Shown here: positions 1 to 5,203 of the stretch, in pieces | How positions within the stretch are numbered: position 1 is the first letter of the stretch | Layout: the number at the start of each line of letters is the position of its first letter | NCBI GenBank assembly: GCA_004552515.1 | Contig: SFOF01000231.1 | Span: forward strand, 1 to 5,203 | Length of the DNA: 5,203 nucleotides | Direction of reading: 5' to 3' | Source: Clostridiales bacterium | Lineage (GTDB): Bacteria > Bacillota > Clostridia > Christensenellales > Aristaeellaceae | Program-made: the position numbers and the translations under genes | Notes under the pieces: generated by a model | The model's input: the letters and a program-made list of their open reading frames with translations, nothing else | The model's database searches: none | Told to the model about the DNA's origin: nothing

Positions 1-469
1 AGCCCGTCTCCGCGGAGAGCTGCTTTATGCGCTTATACGCCGCTCTGTTGCGGTCGTTCAGGTAGTGCTTTTTGAGGCGGTCGGAGATATTCTCCTCTCC
101 GAGCTGATTGAGCTTGGTATAGAAGCCGTTGCCCTGAGAGGAATACGCGAACGCCGTAAGGCCGGTCTTTTTATGGAAGGCGTAGGTCTCTTCATCCATG
201 AAGGGCAGATCGTCGAGCGGCGCCTCGGGGCAGAACATCCTCGCCAAGGACCACTCGAACTGGCTGCCCACGAAGGGCATGAGCCCGTGCTCCTCGGCAT
301 AGGCGCGGTTGATTTCCTCGAGCGTGTTCTGATATTTGCCCACCATGAGCGTCGGCGTGGTGCGCCAGAGCATGAACACCGTGTCGTCGAGCTTTTTCTC
401 CGATGCGAGGTAATATTCCACGCCGAAATTGTAGTAAACGTCGGTCGAGCCGGTTTCAACGTAAATCAT
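1..469 (-). CDS. Chimeric partial ORF: LplA-like N-terminus joined to aldo/keto reductase C-terminal part
   Basis: The frame starts at ATG 469, overlapping the lipA stop by ATGA, and stays open for 156 codons to the window edge. Residues 1-62 look like the start of a lipoate-protein ligase: MIYVETGSTD, then VFMLWRTTPTLMVGKYQNTLEEIN, in the same layout as the lplA at 1566-2405. The RRxSGGGxVYHD lipoate-binding motif that should follow is absent. From about residue 63 the protein instead reads like the C-terminal part of an aldo/keto reductase: PFVGSQFEWSLAR, FMDEETYAFHKKTG, AFAYSSQGNGFYTKL, then KKHYLNDRN and IKQLSAETG. I verified the frame base by base; there is no stop or shift at the join. 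As written it can be neither a working ligase nor a complete reductase. It may be a real fusion, a decayed second lplA, or an assembly join at the shared NRAYAEEHGL stretch. The start has only a weak ribosome site, so it probably relies on coupling to lipA. Family assignments are from memory of motifs, not a search. Confidence 0.75.
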   Translation of the reverse strand, partial: MIYVETGSTDVYYNFGVEYYLASEKKLDDTVFMLWRTTPTLMVGKYQNTLEEINRAYAEEHGLMPFVGSQFEWSLARMFCPEAPLDDLPFMDEETYAFHKKTGLTAFAYSSQGNGFYTKLNQLGEENISDRLKKHYLNDRNRAAYKRIKQLSAETG

Positions 470-1329
470 GCCTGTTCGCCCCGCGCCGCGCTGATAGCCT
501 CCGCCGCGCGATAGGACGAGCGCACGAGCGGCGTGCTGGCGCAGTACTTAAAGCCCTTCTCGAGCGCCCGTTTCTTGTACGCGTCGAATTCCTCCGGCGT
601 GACATAGCGCATAAGCGGCGCGTGCTCCGGGCTGGGCCGCAGATACTGGCCAATGGTCAGTATGTCGCAGCCTGTGGCCAGTATGTCGTCCATCAGCGTG
701 TCGATCTGCTCGTCCGTCTCGCCCAGGCCGACCATGAAGCCGGTCTTGACCAGTATGTCGGGATTGCGCTTCTTGCAATAGGCCAGCACGGCCAGCGAGC
801 GCGCATAGATCGCCTGCGGCCGCACCGCCGCGTAAAGCTCCTTCACCGTCTCGACGTTGTGATTGAGCACGTCCGGGCGCGCGTCCAGCACCGTGTCGAG
901 CGCGTGTGTGTTCAGCTTGAGATCGGGAATCAGCACCTCGACCGTCGCGCCGGGACAGATCTCGTGCAGCGCCCGAATGACCGCCGCGAAATGCGCCGCG
1001 CCGCCGTCCGGCAGATCGTCGCGCGTCACGCTGGTCACCACGACGTGCCGAAGGCCCAGCTTCTTCGCCGCCTCGGCCAGATGCCGCGGCTCTTCCGGAT
1101 CGACCGGCTCGGGCGCGCCGCAGTGAATGTTGCAGAAGCGGCAGTTGCGCGTGCAGTTCGCGCCCAGTATCATGAACGTCGCCGTATGCTTGCGGAAGCA
1201 CTCGCCCAGATTGGGACAGTTGGCCTCATTGCACACGGTGTTTAGCTTCAAATCCTTCATCAGCGCGGCCACCTCTTCGACCGCCGCGCGGTTATAGGGC
1301 GCCTTCAGCCATTGCGGTTTCTTTTCCAC
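466..1329 (-). CDS. lipA: Lipoyl synthase (radical SAM)
   Basis: LipA inserts two sulfurs at C6 and C8 of an octanoyl group bound to a lipoyl-domain lysine, the last step of lipoate synthesis in the cytosol. The 287-residue length is normal. All signature elements are visible: the auxiliary cluster CX4CX5C at C33, C38 and C44; the radical SAM CX3CX2C at C59, C63 and C66 (NCTRNCRFCN); VTSVTRDDLPDGG at 98-110; the HNVET segment at 157-161; and the C-terminal RSSY motif at 270-273 that supplies the serine ligand of the auxiliary cluster. The start is GTG, with a GAGG ribosome site 8 nt upstream lying inside the last codons of the lipoyl-domain gene. The gap to that gene is only 3 nt, and the stop overlaps the next ATG by ATGA, so translation is coupled on both sides. 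Its neighbour, a stand-alone lipoyl domain, is the natural candidate substrate (inference). Confidence 0.97.
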   Translation of the reverse strand: MEKKPQWLKAPYNRAAVEEVAALMKDLKLNTVCNEANCPNLGECFRKHTATFMILGANCTRNCRFCNIHCGAPEPVDPEEPRHLAEAAKKLGLRHVVVTSVTRDDLPDGGAAHFAAVIRALHEICPGATVEVLIPDLKLNTHALDTVLDARPDVLNHNVETVKELYAAVRPQAIYARSLAVLAYCKKRNPDILVKTGFMVGLGETDEQIDTLMDDILATGCDILTIGQYLRPSPEHAPLMRYVTPEEFDAYKKRALEKGFKYCASTPLVRSSYRAAEAISAARGEQA

Positions 1330-1332
1330 GGT

Positions 1333-1569
1333 TCATTCCTCGATTTCCGCCAGCACAGCGCCCGGCTCCAGTTCGTCGCCCTCTTCGGCCAGCAGCTTTG
1401 TAATGCGGCCCGCGTGCTCGGCCTCGATCTGATTGACCACCTTGTCGGTTTCGATTTCGTAGATCGCCTCGCCCGGCTCGAACGTATCACCCTCGTCCTT
1501 GAGCCACGCGCACAGCACGCCCTTCTTCATCTCCGGGCGCAGGCGCGGCATCTTCAGTTCCACCTTCAT
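1333..1569 (-). CDS. Stand-alone lipoyl-domain protein (E2-type)
   Basis: This 78-residue protein is essentially one lipoyl domain with nothing attached. It begins KVELKMPRLRPEMKKG, has WLKDEGDTFEPGEAIYEIE, and carries the ETDK turn with the predicted lipoylated lysine K43, followed by the second half-repeat ending EEGDELEPGAVLAEIEE. The EGD/PG spacing and the ETDK turn match the N-terminal domain of 2-oxoacid dehydrogenase E2 subunits rather than longer GcvH (about 125 residues). No E1/E3-binding or catalytic E2 domain follows; the gene stops and lipA starts 3 nt later. A strong AGGAGG site (1578-1583) lies 8 nt before the ATG, inside the end of lplA, whose stop overlaps by ATGA. It could be a separate swinging-arm subunit of a dehydrogenase encoded elsewhere, or a carrier on which lipoate is made and then passed on. 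A biotin carrier is less likely, because the usual MKM motif is missing and the neighbours are lipoate enzymes. Confidence 0.9.
   Translation of the reverse strand: MKVELKMPRLRPEMKKGVLCAWLKDEGDTFEPGEAIYEIETDKVVNQIEAEHAGRITKLLAEEGDELEPGAVLAEIEE
1338..1341 (-). promoter_or_regulatory. lipA ribosome binding site inside the lipoyl-domain gene
   Basis: GAGG lies in the final two sense codons (GAG GAA) of the lipoyl-domain gene, 8 nt before the lipA GTG. It supports the GTG at 1329 as the lipA start and indicates that the two genes are translated together. Confidence 0.7.
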
Positions 1570-2405
1570 CGCGGTATCCTCCTGTTTTTCGCGTCAAAGG
1601 CGATCGTCTCAATCACGCCGCGCCGCGCCGCATAGCGAAGGCCGACGCGCGCGCCGTTCATCGTGAAATCCGTCTCGCACGAAAACGCGGGCGAGCGCGC
1701 GAACGTCCAATCCCACGTCTCGTATTTTTCGGCTGCCAGCTTCCGTATCTCGCTAAGCGCGCTCTCATCGAGGCGCAGCGTCTCCGCGTTCCCCGCCAGG
1801 CGATCGCGCAGCCGCGCCGCAAACTCGGCGGTATCGGGAGCGTCCTTTAGATGCGCGCGCATATTGGCCACCGGCCAGGGCGTGGACTGTATCCCCTTCG
1901 ACGCAAACTTGCCCCGCCGCCCGTCGGCCAGCGCATGGAGCGCCTTAAGATCGGTGTCATAAAGCAGCGTGCCATGGTGCAGCACGCGCCCCTTCGCGGT
2001 TTTCTGCGCGCTGCCGGACACCTTCAGGCCATTCACGGCGATGTCGCAGGTGCGGTTCATGGCCGCCGGTACGCCCAGATCGTTCAGCGCCTCGACGACC
2101 GGCGCAATGAAGCGCGCGTAATCCACCGCACCGTCCGCAGGCGCGATGACGCTGTAATTGACGTTGCCCAGATCATGATAGACCGTGCCGCCGCCGCTGA
2201 TGCGCCGAATCACCGCCACGCCCCGCTCGGCCGCGCGCAGCATATCCACCTCGGCGAACGCGTTCTGATAGCAGCCGCACACCACGGCGGGCGCATTGCG
2301 CCAGAGCATGAGGATCGTCTCCTCCGACGCGACGCGCTCAAAGACATATTCCTCGAACGCCTGATTGAAGGCGGGATCGTGCGCATTGTTTTCGATATAG
2401 ATCAC
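1566..2405 (-). CDS. lplA: Lipoate-protein ligase, LplA type, with short C-terminal domain
   Basis: The protein is 279 residues from the GTG at 2405. LplA activates lipoate or octanoate with ATP and transfers it to the lysine of lipoyl domains in the cytosol. Visible motifs are IYIENNAHDPAFNQAFEEY at the N-terminus, MLWRNAPAVVCGCYQN, RRISGGGTVYHDLGN at 67-80 (lipoate/ATP binding), NGLKVSGSAQ with the LplA-type lysine K128, HHGTLLYDTDL at 143-153, and a TPWPVANMRAHL segment. The C-terminal accessory domain begins IRKLAAEKYETWDW (about residue 220) but stops at residue 279. LplA and LplJ are usually about 330 residues, so roughly 50 are missing. A longer in-frame region reaches ATG 2480, but it runs through the promoter; GTG 2405 has the good ribosome site and matches the usual family start. 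The gene leads the lipoate operon and overlaps the next gene by ATGA. An octanoyltransferase role, supplying LipA, remains possible. Confidence 0.92.
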   Translation of the reverse strand: MIYIENNAHDPAFNQAFEEYVFERVASEETILMLWRNAPAVVCGCYQNAFAEVDMLRAAERGVAVIRRISGGGTVYHDLGNVNYSVIAPADGAVDYARFIAPVVEALNDLGVPAAMNRTCDIAVNGLKVSGSAQKTAKGRVLHHGTLLYDTDLKALHALADGRRGKFASKGIQSTPWPVANMRAHLKDAPDTAEFAARLRDRLAGNAETLRLDESALSEIRKLAAEKYETWDWTFARSPAFSCETDFTMNGARVGLRYAARRGVIETIAFDAKNRRIPR

Positions 2406-2413
2406 AGCCGCTT

Positions 2414-2423
2414 CTCCCTCCCT
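2414..2423 (-). promoter_or_regulatory. lplA ribosome binding site
   Basis: AGGGAGGGAG sits 8-11 nt before the GTG at 2405. The in-frame ATGs at 2426 and 2438 have no ribosome site upstream, and 2438 would fall almost at the predicted transcription start. This decides the GTG as the likely start. Confidence 0.75.
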
Positions 2424-2451
2424 CATCGACAGGCGCATTGACGCTTCTCTT

Positions 2452-2480
2452 ATTATACCAATGCCCGCGGCCAAATGCAA
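2452..2480 (-). promoter_or_regulatory. Extended -10 sigma-A promoter of the lipoate operon
   Basis: On the minus strand there is a perfect extended -10, TGGTATAAT (TATAAT at 2452-2457, TGG at 2458-2460). A TTGCAT -35 box lies at 2475-2480 with an ideal 17-nt spacer. The -35 matches only the TTG core of the consensus, which the extended -10 can compensate. Transcription would begin near 2445, giving a leader of about 40 nt before the GTG start of lplA. Confidence 0.8.
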
Positions 2481-2670
2481 GAGCGCGGCTCAAAAAGGCA
2501 GGCCCGCAAATTCGGAGCGCGCGCTCAAGGCCCTTCAATTCACTTTCCACGGCGCGGATCTGAAGGTTCGTCGGGGTCAAATCGCGTTTTTTGTCCCGCA
2601 GGCGGCGAAAAGGCGCTGAAATCACTGACCCGCAGAGTCTTGGGACACTTTCAAAACCGCCGCGCAACAT
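2481..2670. other. Intergenic stretch without a recognised gene
   Basis: This stretch lies between the terminator of the CD1247-like gene and the -35 box of the lplA promoter. Open frames on either strand lack a ribosome site, family motifs or plausible composition. The only structure I see is a perfect 12-bp palindrome GAGCGCGCGCTC (2515-2526) and a related imperfect one, GAGCGCGGCTC (2481-2491), directly beside the -35. No tRNA, riboswitch or repeat array is evident by eye. Confidence 0.5.
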
Positions 2671-2705
2671 AAAAAGCGGGCGGCATCGCTTGCCGTCCGC
2701 TTTTT
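2671..2705 (-). terminator. Intrinsic terminator after the CD1247-like gene, potentially bidirectional
   Basis: A 14-bp stem (A5-GCGGGCGGC paired with GCCGTCCGC-T5, one G-U pair on the + strand) encloses a 7-nt loop. Read on the minus strand, the stem ends in a T run and lies 13 nt past the stop at 2719. The A/T flanks make it symmetric, so it could also stop transcription on the plus strand, although no plus-strand gene is seen. Confidence 0.9.
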
Positions 2706-2718
2706 GATGATCGCGGGA

Positions 2719-3282
2719 TTATTTGTCCTCGTCCGGCGTTTCGTCGGCCAGATGCGCGACGGGGATTTCCTCGTCGTCCTCATAGTCCGGCACGACGTGG
2801 ACGCGCGCCTCGCAGCGCGGGCAGATGTGGAACACATCGTCGCCCAGCTCATCCTCCTTCACATAGAAGGAAGCCTTGCAATTCGGGCAGATGCACTCGA
2901 CGAAAATGTTGTCCTCATCGTAATCGTCCTCGTCCTCGCCGCAGCCCTCGCAGGCGCTGCAATCGCCCTCGCACTCGAAATCGTCCGCATCCTCGTCGTC
3001 CGCTTCGGCAAAGGACATTTCGTCGTCGTCCGACGCATCGTCATCGTCCTCGTCGTCGGAGAGAAGCGCGTCCTCCATCTCGCTCAGGGATTCGTCGATG
3101 CTGTCAACGTATTCGCTCAGCTCTTCCTGAGAATCGGAAACGCGGCCAATCTCCTCAGCCATGTCGTCCAGCAGCTCGACAATCTTGTCCAAGAGCTTGC
3201 CCTGGTCCGATTCCGTATCGAACTTCATGCCCTCCATGAGGCCGCGAATATAGGAAACCTTATCGGTCAGATGACTTGCCAT
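2719..3282 (-). CDS. CD1247-family acidic protein with C-terminal zinc ribbon
   Basis: Function unknown. The 187-residue protein has three parts. Residues 1-73 are a helical N-terminal domain (KVSYIRGLMEGMKFD, GKLLDKIVELLDDMAEEI, SQEELSEYVDSIDESLSEME) typical of the clostridial CD1247 N-terminal family and probably coiled-coil. Residues 74-124 are a very acidic low-complexity linker holding an extra cysteine cluster: C104, C108, C111, C114. Residues 130-160 form a zinc ribbon with CPNC (C132, C135) and CPRC (C154, C157) knuckles 18 residues apart, plus C130. A short acidic tail ends the protein. There is no signal peptide or membrane segment. A GAGGAGG ribosome site (3290-3296) lies 7 nt before the ATG. 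It follows efp by 38 nt and ends at a strong terminator, so it is probably the last gene of the pepP-efp unit. The recurring link to efp suggests a role near translation, but that is only inference. Confidence 0.88.
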   Translation of the reverse strand: MASHLTDKVSYIRGLMEGMKFDTESDQGKLLDKIVELLDDMAEEIGRVSDSQEELSEYVDSIDESLSEMEDALLSDDEDDDDASDDDEMSFAEADDEDADDFECEGDCSACEGCGEDEDDYDEDNIFVECICPNCKASFYVKEDELGDDVFHICPRCEARVHVVPDYEDDEEIPVAHLADETPDEDK

Positions 3283-3320
3283 GCCGATTCCTCCTCATCT
3301 CTCAAGCTGAAAAATCGCAA

Positions 3321-3878
3321 TCAGGAGCGGGACATATACTCGCCGGTGCGGGTATCGATGCGCAGCACGTCGCCGGTGTTGACGAACAGCGGCACCTGCA
3401 GGGTGTAGCCAGTCTCGACGGTGGCGGGCTTGGTGGTGTTGGAGGCGGTGTCGCCCTTGAAGCCAGGCTCGGTCTCGGTGACGGTCAGCTCGACAAAGTT
3501 GGGCGCCTCGACGGAGAAGGCTTCGCCCTTGAAGAAGCGGACGGTGGCCACGGTGTTCTCCTTCATGAAGCGGATGGCGTCCTCAACCTTGTCCTCGGTC
3601 AGGGGCATCTGCTCGTAAGTCTCGGGATCCATGAAGTAGTACAGCTCGCCGTCGTTGTAGAGGTACTCCAGCTCCTTAGTCTCGATGATGGCCTTGGGCA
3701 TCTTATCGGTGGGGTTGAAGGAGCGCTCGATCACAGCGCCGGTCATGATATTCTTGATCTTGGTGCGAACGAAGGCAGCGCCCTTGCCCGGCTTAACGTG
3801 CTGGAAATCGACGACCGTCCAAACGCCGCCGTCCCATTCCACAGTCAGACCCTTCTTAAAATCGCCAGCAGTTACCAT
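3321..3878 (-). CDS. efp: Translation elongation factor P
   Basis: EF-P binds ribosomes stalled at polyproline between the P and E sites and promotes peptide bond formation. The 185-residue length is standard. The three-domain layout is visible: a KOW-like domain I (about 1-62, MVTAGDFKKGLTVEWDGG), an OB domain II (about 68-125, KELEYLYNDGELYYFMDPETYEQ) and an OB domain III (about 130-185, including DTASNTTKPATVETGYTLQVP and ending DTRTGEYMSRS). The domain I loop reads HVKPGKGAAF with K32 at its tip, matching the Bacillus-type lysine that receives a 5-aminopentanol modification; no EpmA-type enzyme is in the window. A strong AAGGAGG (3888-3894) lies 9 nt before the ATG. The gene sits 79 nt after pepP and 38 nt before the CD1247-like gene, a conserved Firmicute neighbourhood. 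I saw no convincing promoter in the 79-nt gap. Confidence 0.98.
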   Translation of the reverse strand: MVTAGDFKKGLTVEWDGGVWTVVDFQHVKPGKGAAFVRTKIKNIMTGAVIERSFNPTDKMPKAIIETKELEYLYNDGELYYFMDPETYEQMPLTEDKVEDAIRFMKENTVATVRFFKGEAFSVEAPNFVELTVTETEPGFKGDTASNTTKPATVETGYTLQVPLFVNTGDVLRIDTRTGEYMSRS

Positions 3879-3957
3879 TGGTAAGTTCCTCCTTAATATG
3901 TCGCTCGGGAAAATATATGGAAAACGCAGGACGCTCCCACGTCAGTCCACCGCTTCA

Positions 3958-5025
3958 TTACAGCGTGATCAGTTCCTTGGGCGCGTTCACGAGATTGCGA
4001 TAGCCGTTCTCCTGAATGGCCACGGTGTCCTCGATGCGGCAGCCGCCCACGCCCGGCAGATACACGCCCGGCTCGGCCGAGATGACGGCCCGCTCGGGCA
4101 TCGGCGTTTCATTTGCCGGCGAGGCGTTGGGCGATTCGTGGATCTCCAGCCCCACGCCGTGGCCGAAGCCGTGGCCGAAGTATTCGCCCAGGCCCGCCGC
4201 GTCCAGCACGGCGGCGGCCGCCTCGTGGACGGCGCGGCCCGTCACGCCCGGCTTTGCCGCGGCGATGCCCGCCTTCTGCGCGGCCAGCACGGTGTGGTAG
4301 ACCTGCTGCATCTCGTCGGTGGCGTGCCCGATGGCGACGGTGCGCGTCATGTCGGAGCAGTACCCCTGATAAACGCAGCCGAAGTCCATCGTCACGAAAT
4401 CGCCGTCACGCAGCGCGCGCTGCCCCGGAACGCCGTGCGGCATACTGCTGCGCTCGCCGGAAACAACGATGGGATCGAACGACACGCGCTCGGCCCCGCG
4501 GCGCAGCATGAGGTAGACCAGCTCCGCAGCCGCCTCCTGCTCGGTCATGCCCGGGCGCAGGATGTTGAGCATCTCGGAGAAGGTCTCGTCTGTGATCCGC
4601 TGTGCGGCGCGCAGCGCGGCCAGCTCCCCGTCATCCTTGCTCTGGCGCAGCGTATCCGGCACATCCTGTCCCGGCAGCAGCGTGCGCCCCGTGCTCTCAC
4701 ACAGGCGCTGCCACGCCGCGTGGCTCAGCCAGCGCTCCTCCGCGCCGACGGCCTTCGCCCCCTCGGCGTCCAGCACGGCGCGGATGCGCGCGCGCATGGG
4801 GCGCGCCCGGTCGACCAGCTCCACCTGCGCACCGTGCACCGCGGCGCCCGCCGCCTCGATATACCGGCTGTCGGTGAAGAACCACGCGCCGCCGCGCGTA
4901 ACGACCACGCCCCCGTCGGACGAGGCAAAGCCCGTGGCATAGCGGCGGTTATGCGGCGAGAGGAGCACGAGCGCGTCCAGCCCCGCGCCCGGCAGCGCCG
5001 CCTGAATGGCTGCAATGTGTTCCAT
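3958..5025 (-). CDS. pepP: Xaa-Pro aminopeptidase, M24B family
   Basis: This cytosolic metallopeptidase removes an N-terminal residue preceding proline, which helps recycle proline-containing peptides. The protein is 355 residues. Residues 1-125 are the creatinase-type N-domain (LLSPHNRRYATGF, FFTDSRYIEAA). Residues 135-355 are the pita-bread catalytic domain. The five expected metal ligands are all present: D214 (MDFG), D225 (SDMTRT), H289 (HGFGHGVG), E318 (SAEPGVY) and E332 (RIEDT). The catalytic or substrate histidines H197 (MPHGVP) and H296 (LEIHE) are also present. The ATG at 5025 fits the family start. A longer in-frame ATG at 5115 would add 30 basic, unrelated residues overlapping the upstream frame. 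The gene ends in tandem stops TAA TGA and is followed 79 nt later by efp, the classic Firmicute order. The exact substrate range is not readable from sequence; it was named pepP by family, as in B. subtilis YqhT. Confidence 0.95.
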   Translation of the reverse strand: MEHIAAIQAALPGAGLDALVLLSPHNRRYATGFASSDGGVVVTRGGAWFFTDSRYIEAAGAAVHGAQVELVDRARPMRARIRAVLDAEGAKAVGAEERWLSHAAWQRLCESTGRTLLPGQDVPDTLRQSKDDGELAALRAAQRITDETFSEMLNILRPGMTEQEAAAELVYLMLRRGAERVSFDPIVVSGERSSMPHGVPGQRALRDGDFVTMDFGCVYQGYCSDMTRTVAIGHATDEMQQVYHTVLAAQKAGIAAAKPGVTGRAVHEAAAAVLDAAGLGEYFGHGFGHGVGLEIHESPNASPANETPMPERAVISAEPGVYLPGVGGCRIEDTVAIQENGYRNLVNAPKELITL

Positions 5026-5028
5026 ATA

Positions 5029-5034
5029 CTTCCC
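5029..5034 (-). promoter_or_regulatory. Weak, closely spaced ribosome site of pepP
   Basis: The only purine-rich element before the pepP ATG is GGGAAG, just 3 nt from the start codon. It is much weaker than the AGGAGG-type sites of efp and the CD1247-like gene. This suggests low initiation or coupling to the upstream frame that ends 28 nt before. Confidence 0.45.
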
Positions 5035-5053
5035 AGCTTTCGTTTCGCTTTTT

Positions 5054-5203
5054 TCAGCAGGCCTCCGTTGCCTGCGAGTGCTTCCGGCGGTAGGCCGCGC
5101 GCCACGGGGCCTCACACAGATACCGCAGCGCCAGAAACGGGTTCCGGATGCAGATCGGCCGTACCATCACCGACCGGCACCCGCACCTTCGGGCACAGCG
5201 GAT
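5054..5203 (-). CDS. C-terminal end of an unidentified Cys/Arg-rich protein (partial)
   Basis: The frame is open from the right window edge for 49 codons and stops at TGA 5054, 28 nt before pepP. The tail reads RNPFLALRYLCEAPWRAAYR followed by RKHSQATEAC, with six cysteines and many arginines in 49 residues. I do not recognise a family. Firmicutes often have aroQ or yqhQ upstream of pepP, but this tail resembles neither as I know them. The other two minus-strand frames in this stretch either stop or are the less plausible extension of pepP. It could be a genuine small gene end or merely an open frame in GC-rich spacer DNA. Confidence 0.35.
   Translation of the reverse strand: MRCARRCGCRSVMVRPICIRNPFLALRYLCEAPWRAAYRRKHSQATEAC

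Noticed and set aside
403..1245. Long plus-strand open frame of about 280 codons opposite lipA
   Set aside because: It is Arg/His/Ala-rich, has no family motif, and lies wholly antisense to a clear lipA with all its cluster cysteines. It is a product of GC-rich codon bias.
2532..2566. Inverted repeat CCTTCA ... TGAAGG in the intergenic stretch
   Set aside because: Only 6 bp with a 23-nt loop and no extension or T run; easily due to chance.
2338..2670. Minus-strand open frame covering the intergenic stretch and the start of lplA
   Set aside because: It reads through the lplA promoter and coding start in another frame, has no ribosome site, and has no recognisable domain.
2475..2672. Short plus-strand open frame in the intergenic stretch
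   Set aside because: It has no ribosome site, its composition is not protein-like, and it ends in the terminator stem.
2941..2973. CX3CX2C spacing in the CD1247-like protein, as in radical SAM enzymes
   Set aside because: It lies in a short acidic linker with no barrel domain around it. The spacing alone does not make a radical SAM enzyme.
2977..3060. Trinucleotide-like GAC/GAT/GAG repetition resembling a simple repeat
   Set aside because: It encodes the Asp/Glu linker of the CD1247-like protein with mixed codons and is not a clean DNA repeat.
3912..3945. Possible promoter between pepP and efp (TATATT at 3912-3917 on the minus strand)
   Set aside because: No -35 box at suitable spacing: the nearest candidate, CTGACG, is 22 nt away. 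Not supported.
1..5203. CRISPR array, insertion sequence, tRNA, rRNA or phage genes
   Set aside because: I found no spaced direct repeats, transposase motifs, terminal inverted repeats or RNA gene signatures on either strand by eye.

Overview
All supported genes lie on the minus strand, so the window reads right to left. The DNA is GC-rich. Three things point to a high-GC Clostridia-type Firmicute, perhaps an uncultured gut lineage: the order Xaa-Pro aminopeptidase, EF-P, CD1247-like zinc-ribbon protein; an EF-P with a Bacillus-type KPGKGAAF loop; and strong AGGAGG-type ribosome sites. The exact lineage cannot be read from the sequence.

Right block (5203 to 2719). It starts with the last 49 codons of an unidentified Cys/Arg-rich reading frame. 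Then come pepP (M24B aminopeptidase), efp (elongation factor P) and a CD1247-family acidic protein with a C-terminal zinc ribbon. Gaps are 28, 79 and 38 nt, so this is probably one transcription unit. It ends at a strong, symmetric hairpin terminator (2671-2705).

Middle (2718 to 2406). This 313-nt intergenic stretch holds that terminator, about 165 nt with no recognisable gene, and a convincing extended -10 promoter firing leftward into the next operon.

Left block (2405 to 1). A tightly coupled lipoate operon: an LplA-type lipoate-protein ligase (GTG start), a 78-residue stand-alone lipoyl domain, lipoyl synthase LipA, and a fourth frame running off the left edge. Junctions are ATGA overlap, 3-nt gap and ATGA overlap. 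Together the first three could load an acyl or lipoyl group onto a small carrier and finish lipoate on it.

The oddest feature is the fourth frame. Its first ~60 residues are the start of a second LplA-like ligase. Just before the ligase's RRxSGGG motif should appear, it switches in frame to the C-terminal part of an aldo/keto reductase. The switch falls at a stretch (NRAYAEEHGL) that would suit both families. This is either a real gene fusion or an assembly chimera at a short shared sequence, so everything left of about 285 may not belong to this locus. Other points of note are an LplA with a shortened C-terminal domain and an extra four-cysteine cluster in the acidic linker of the CD1247-like protein.
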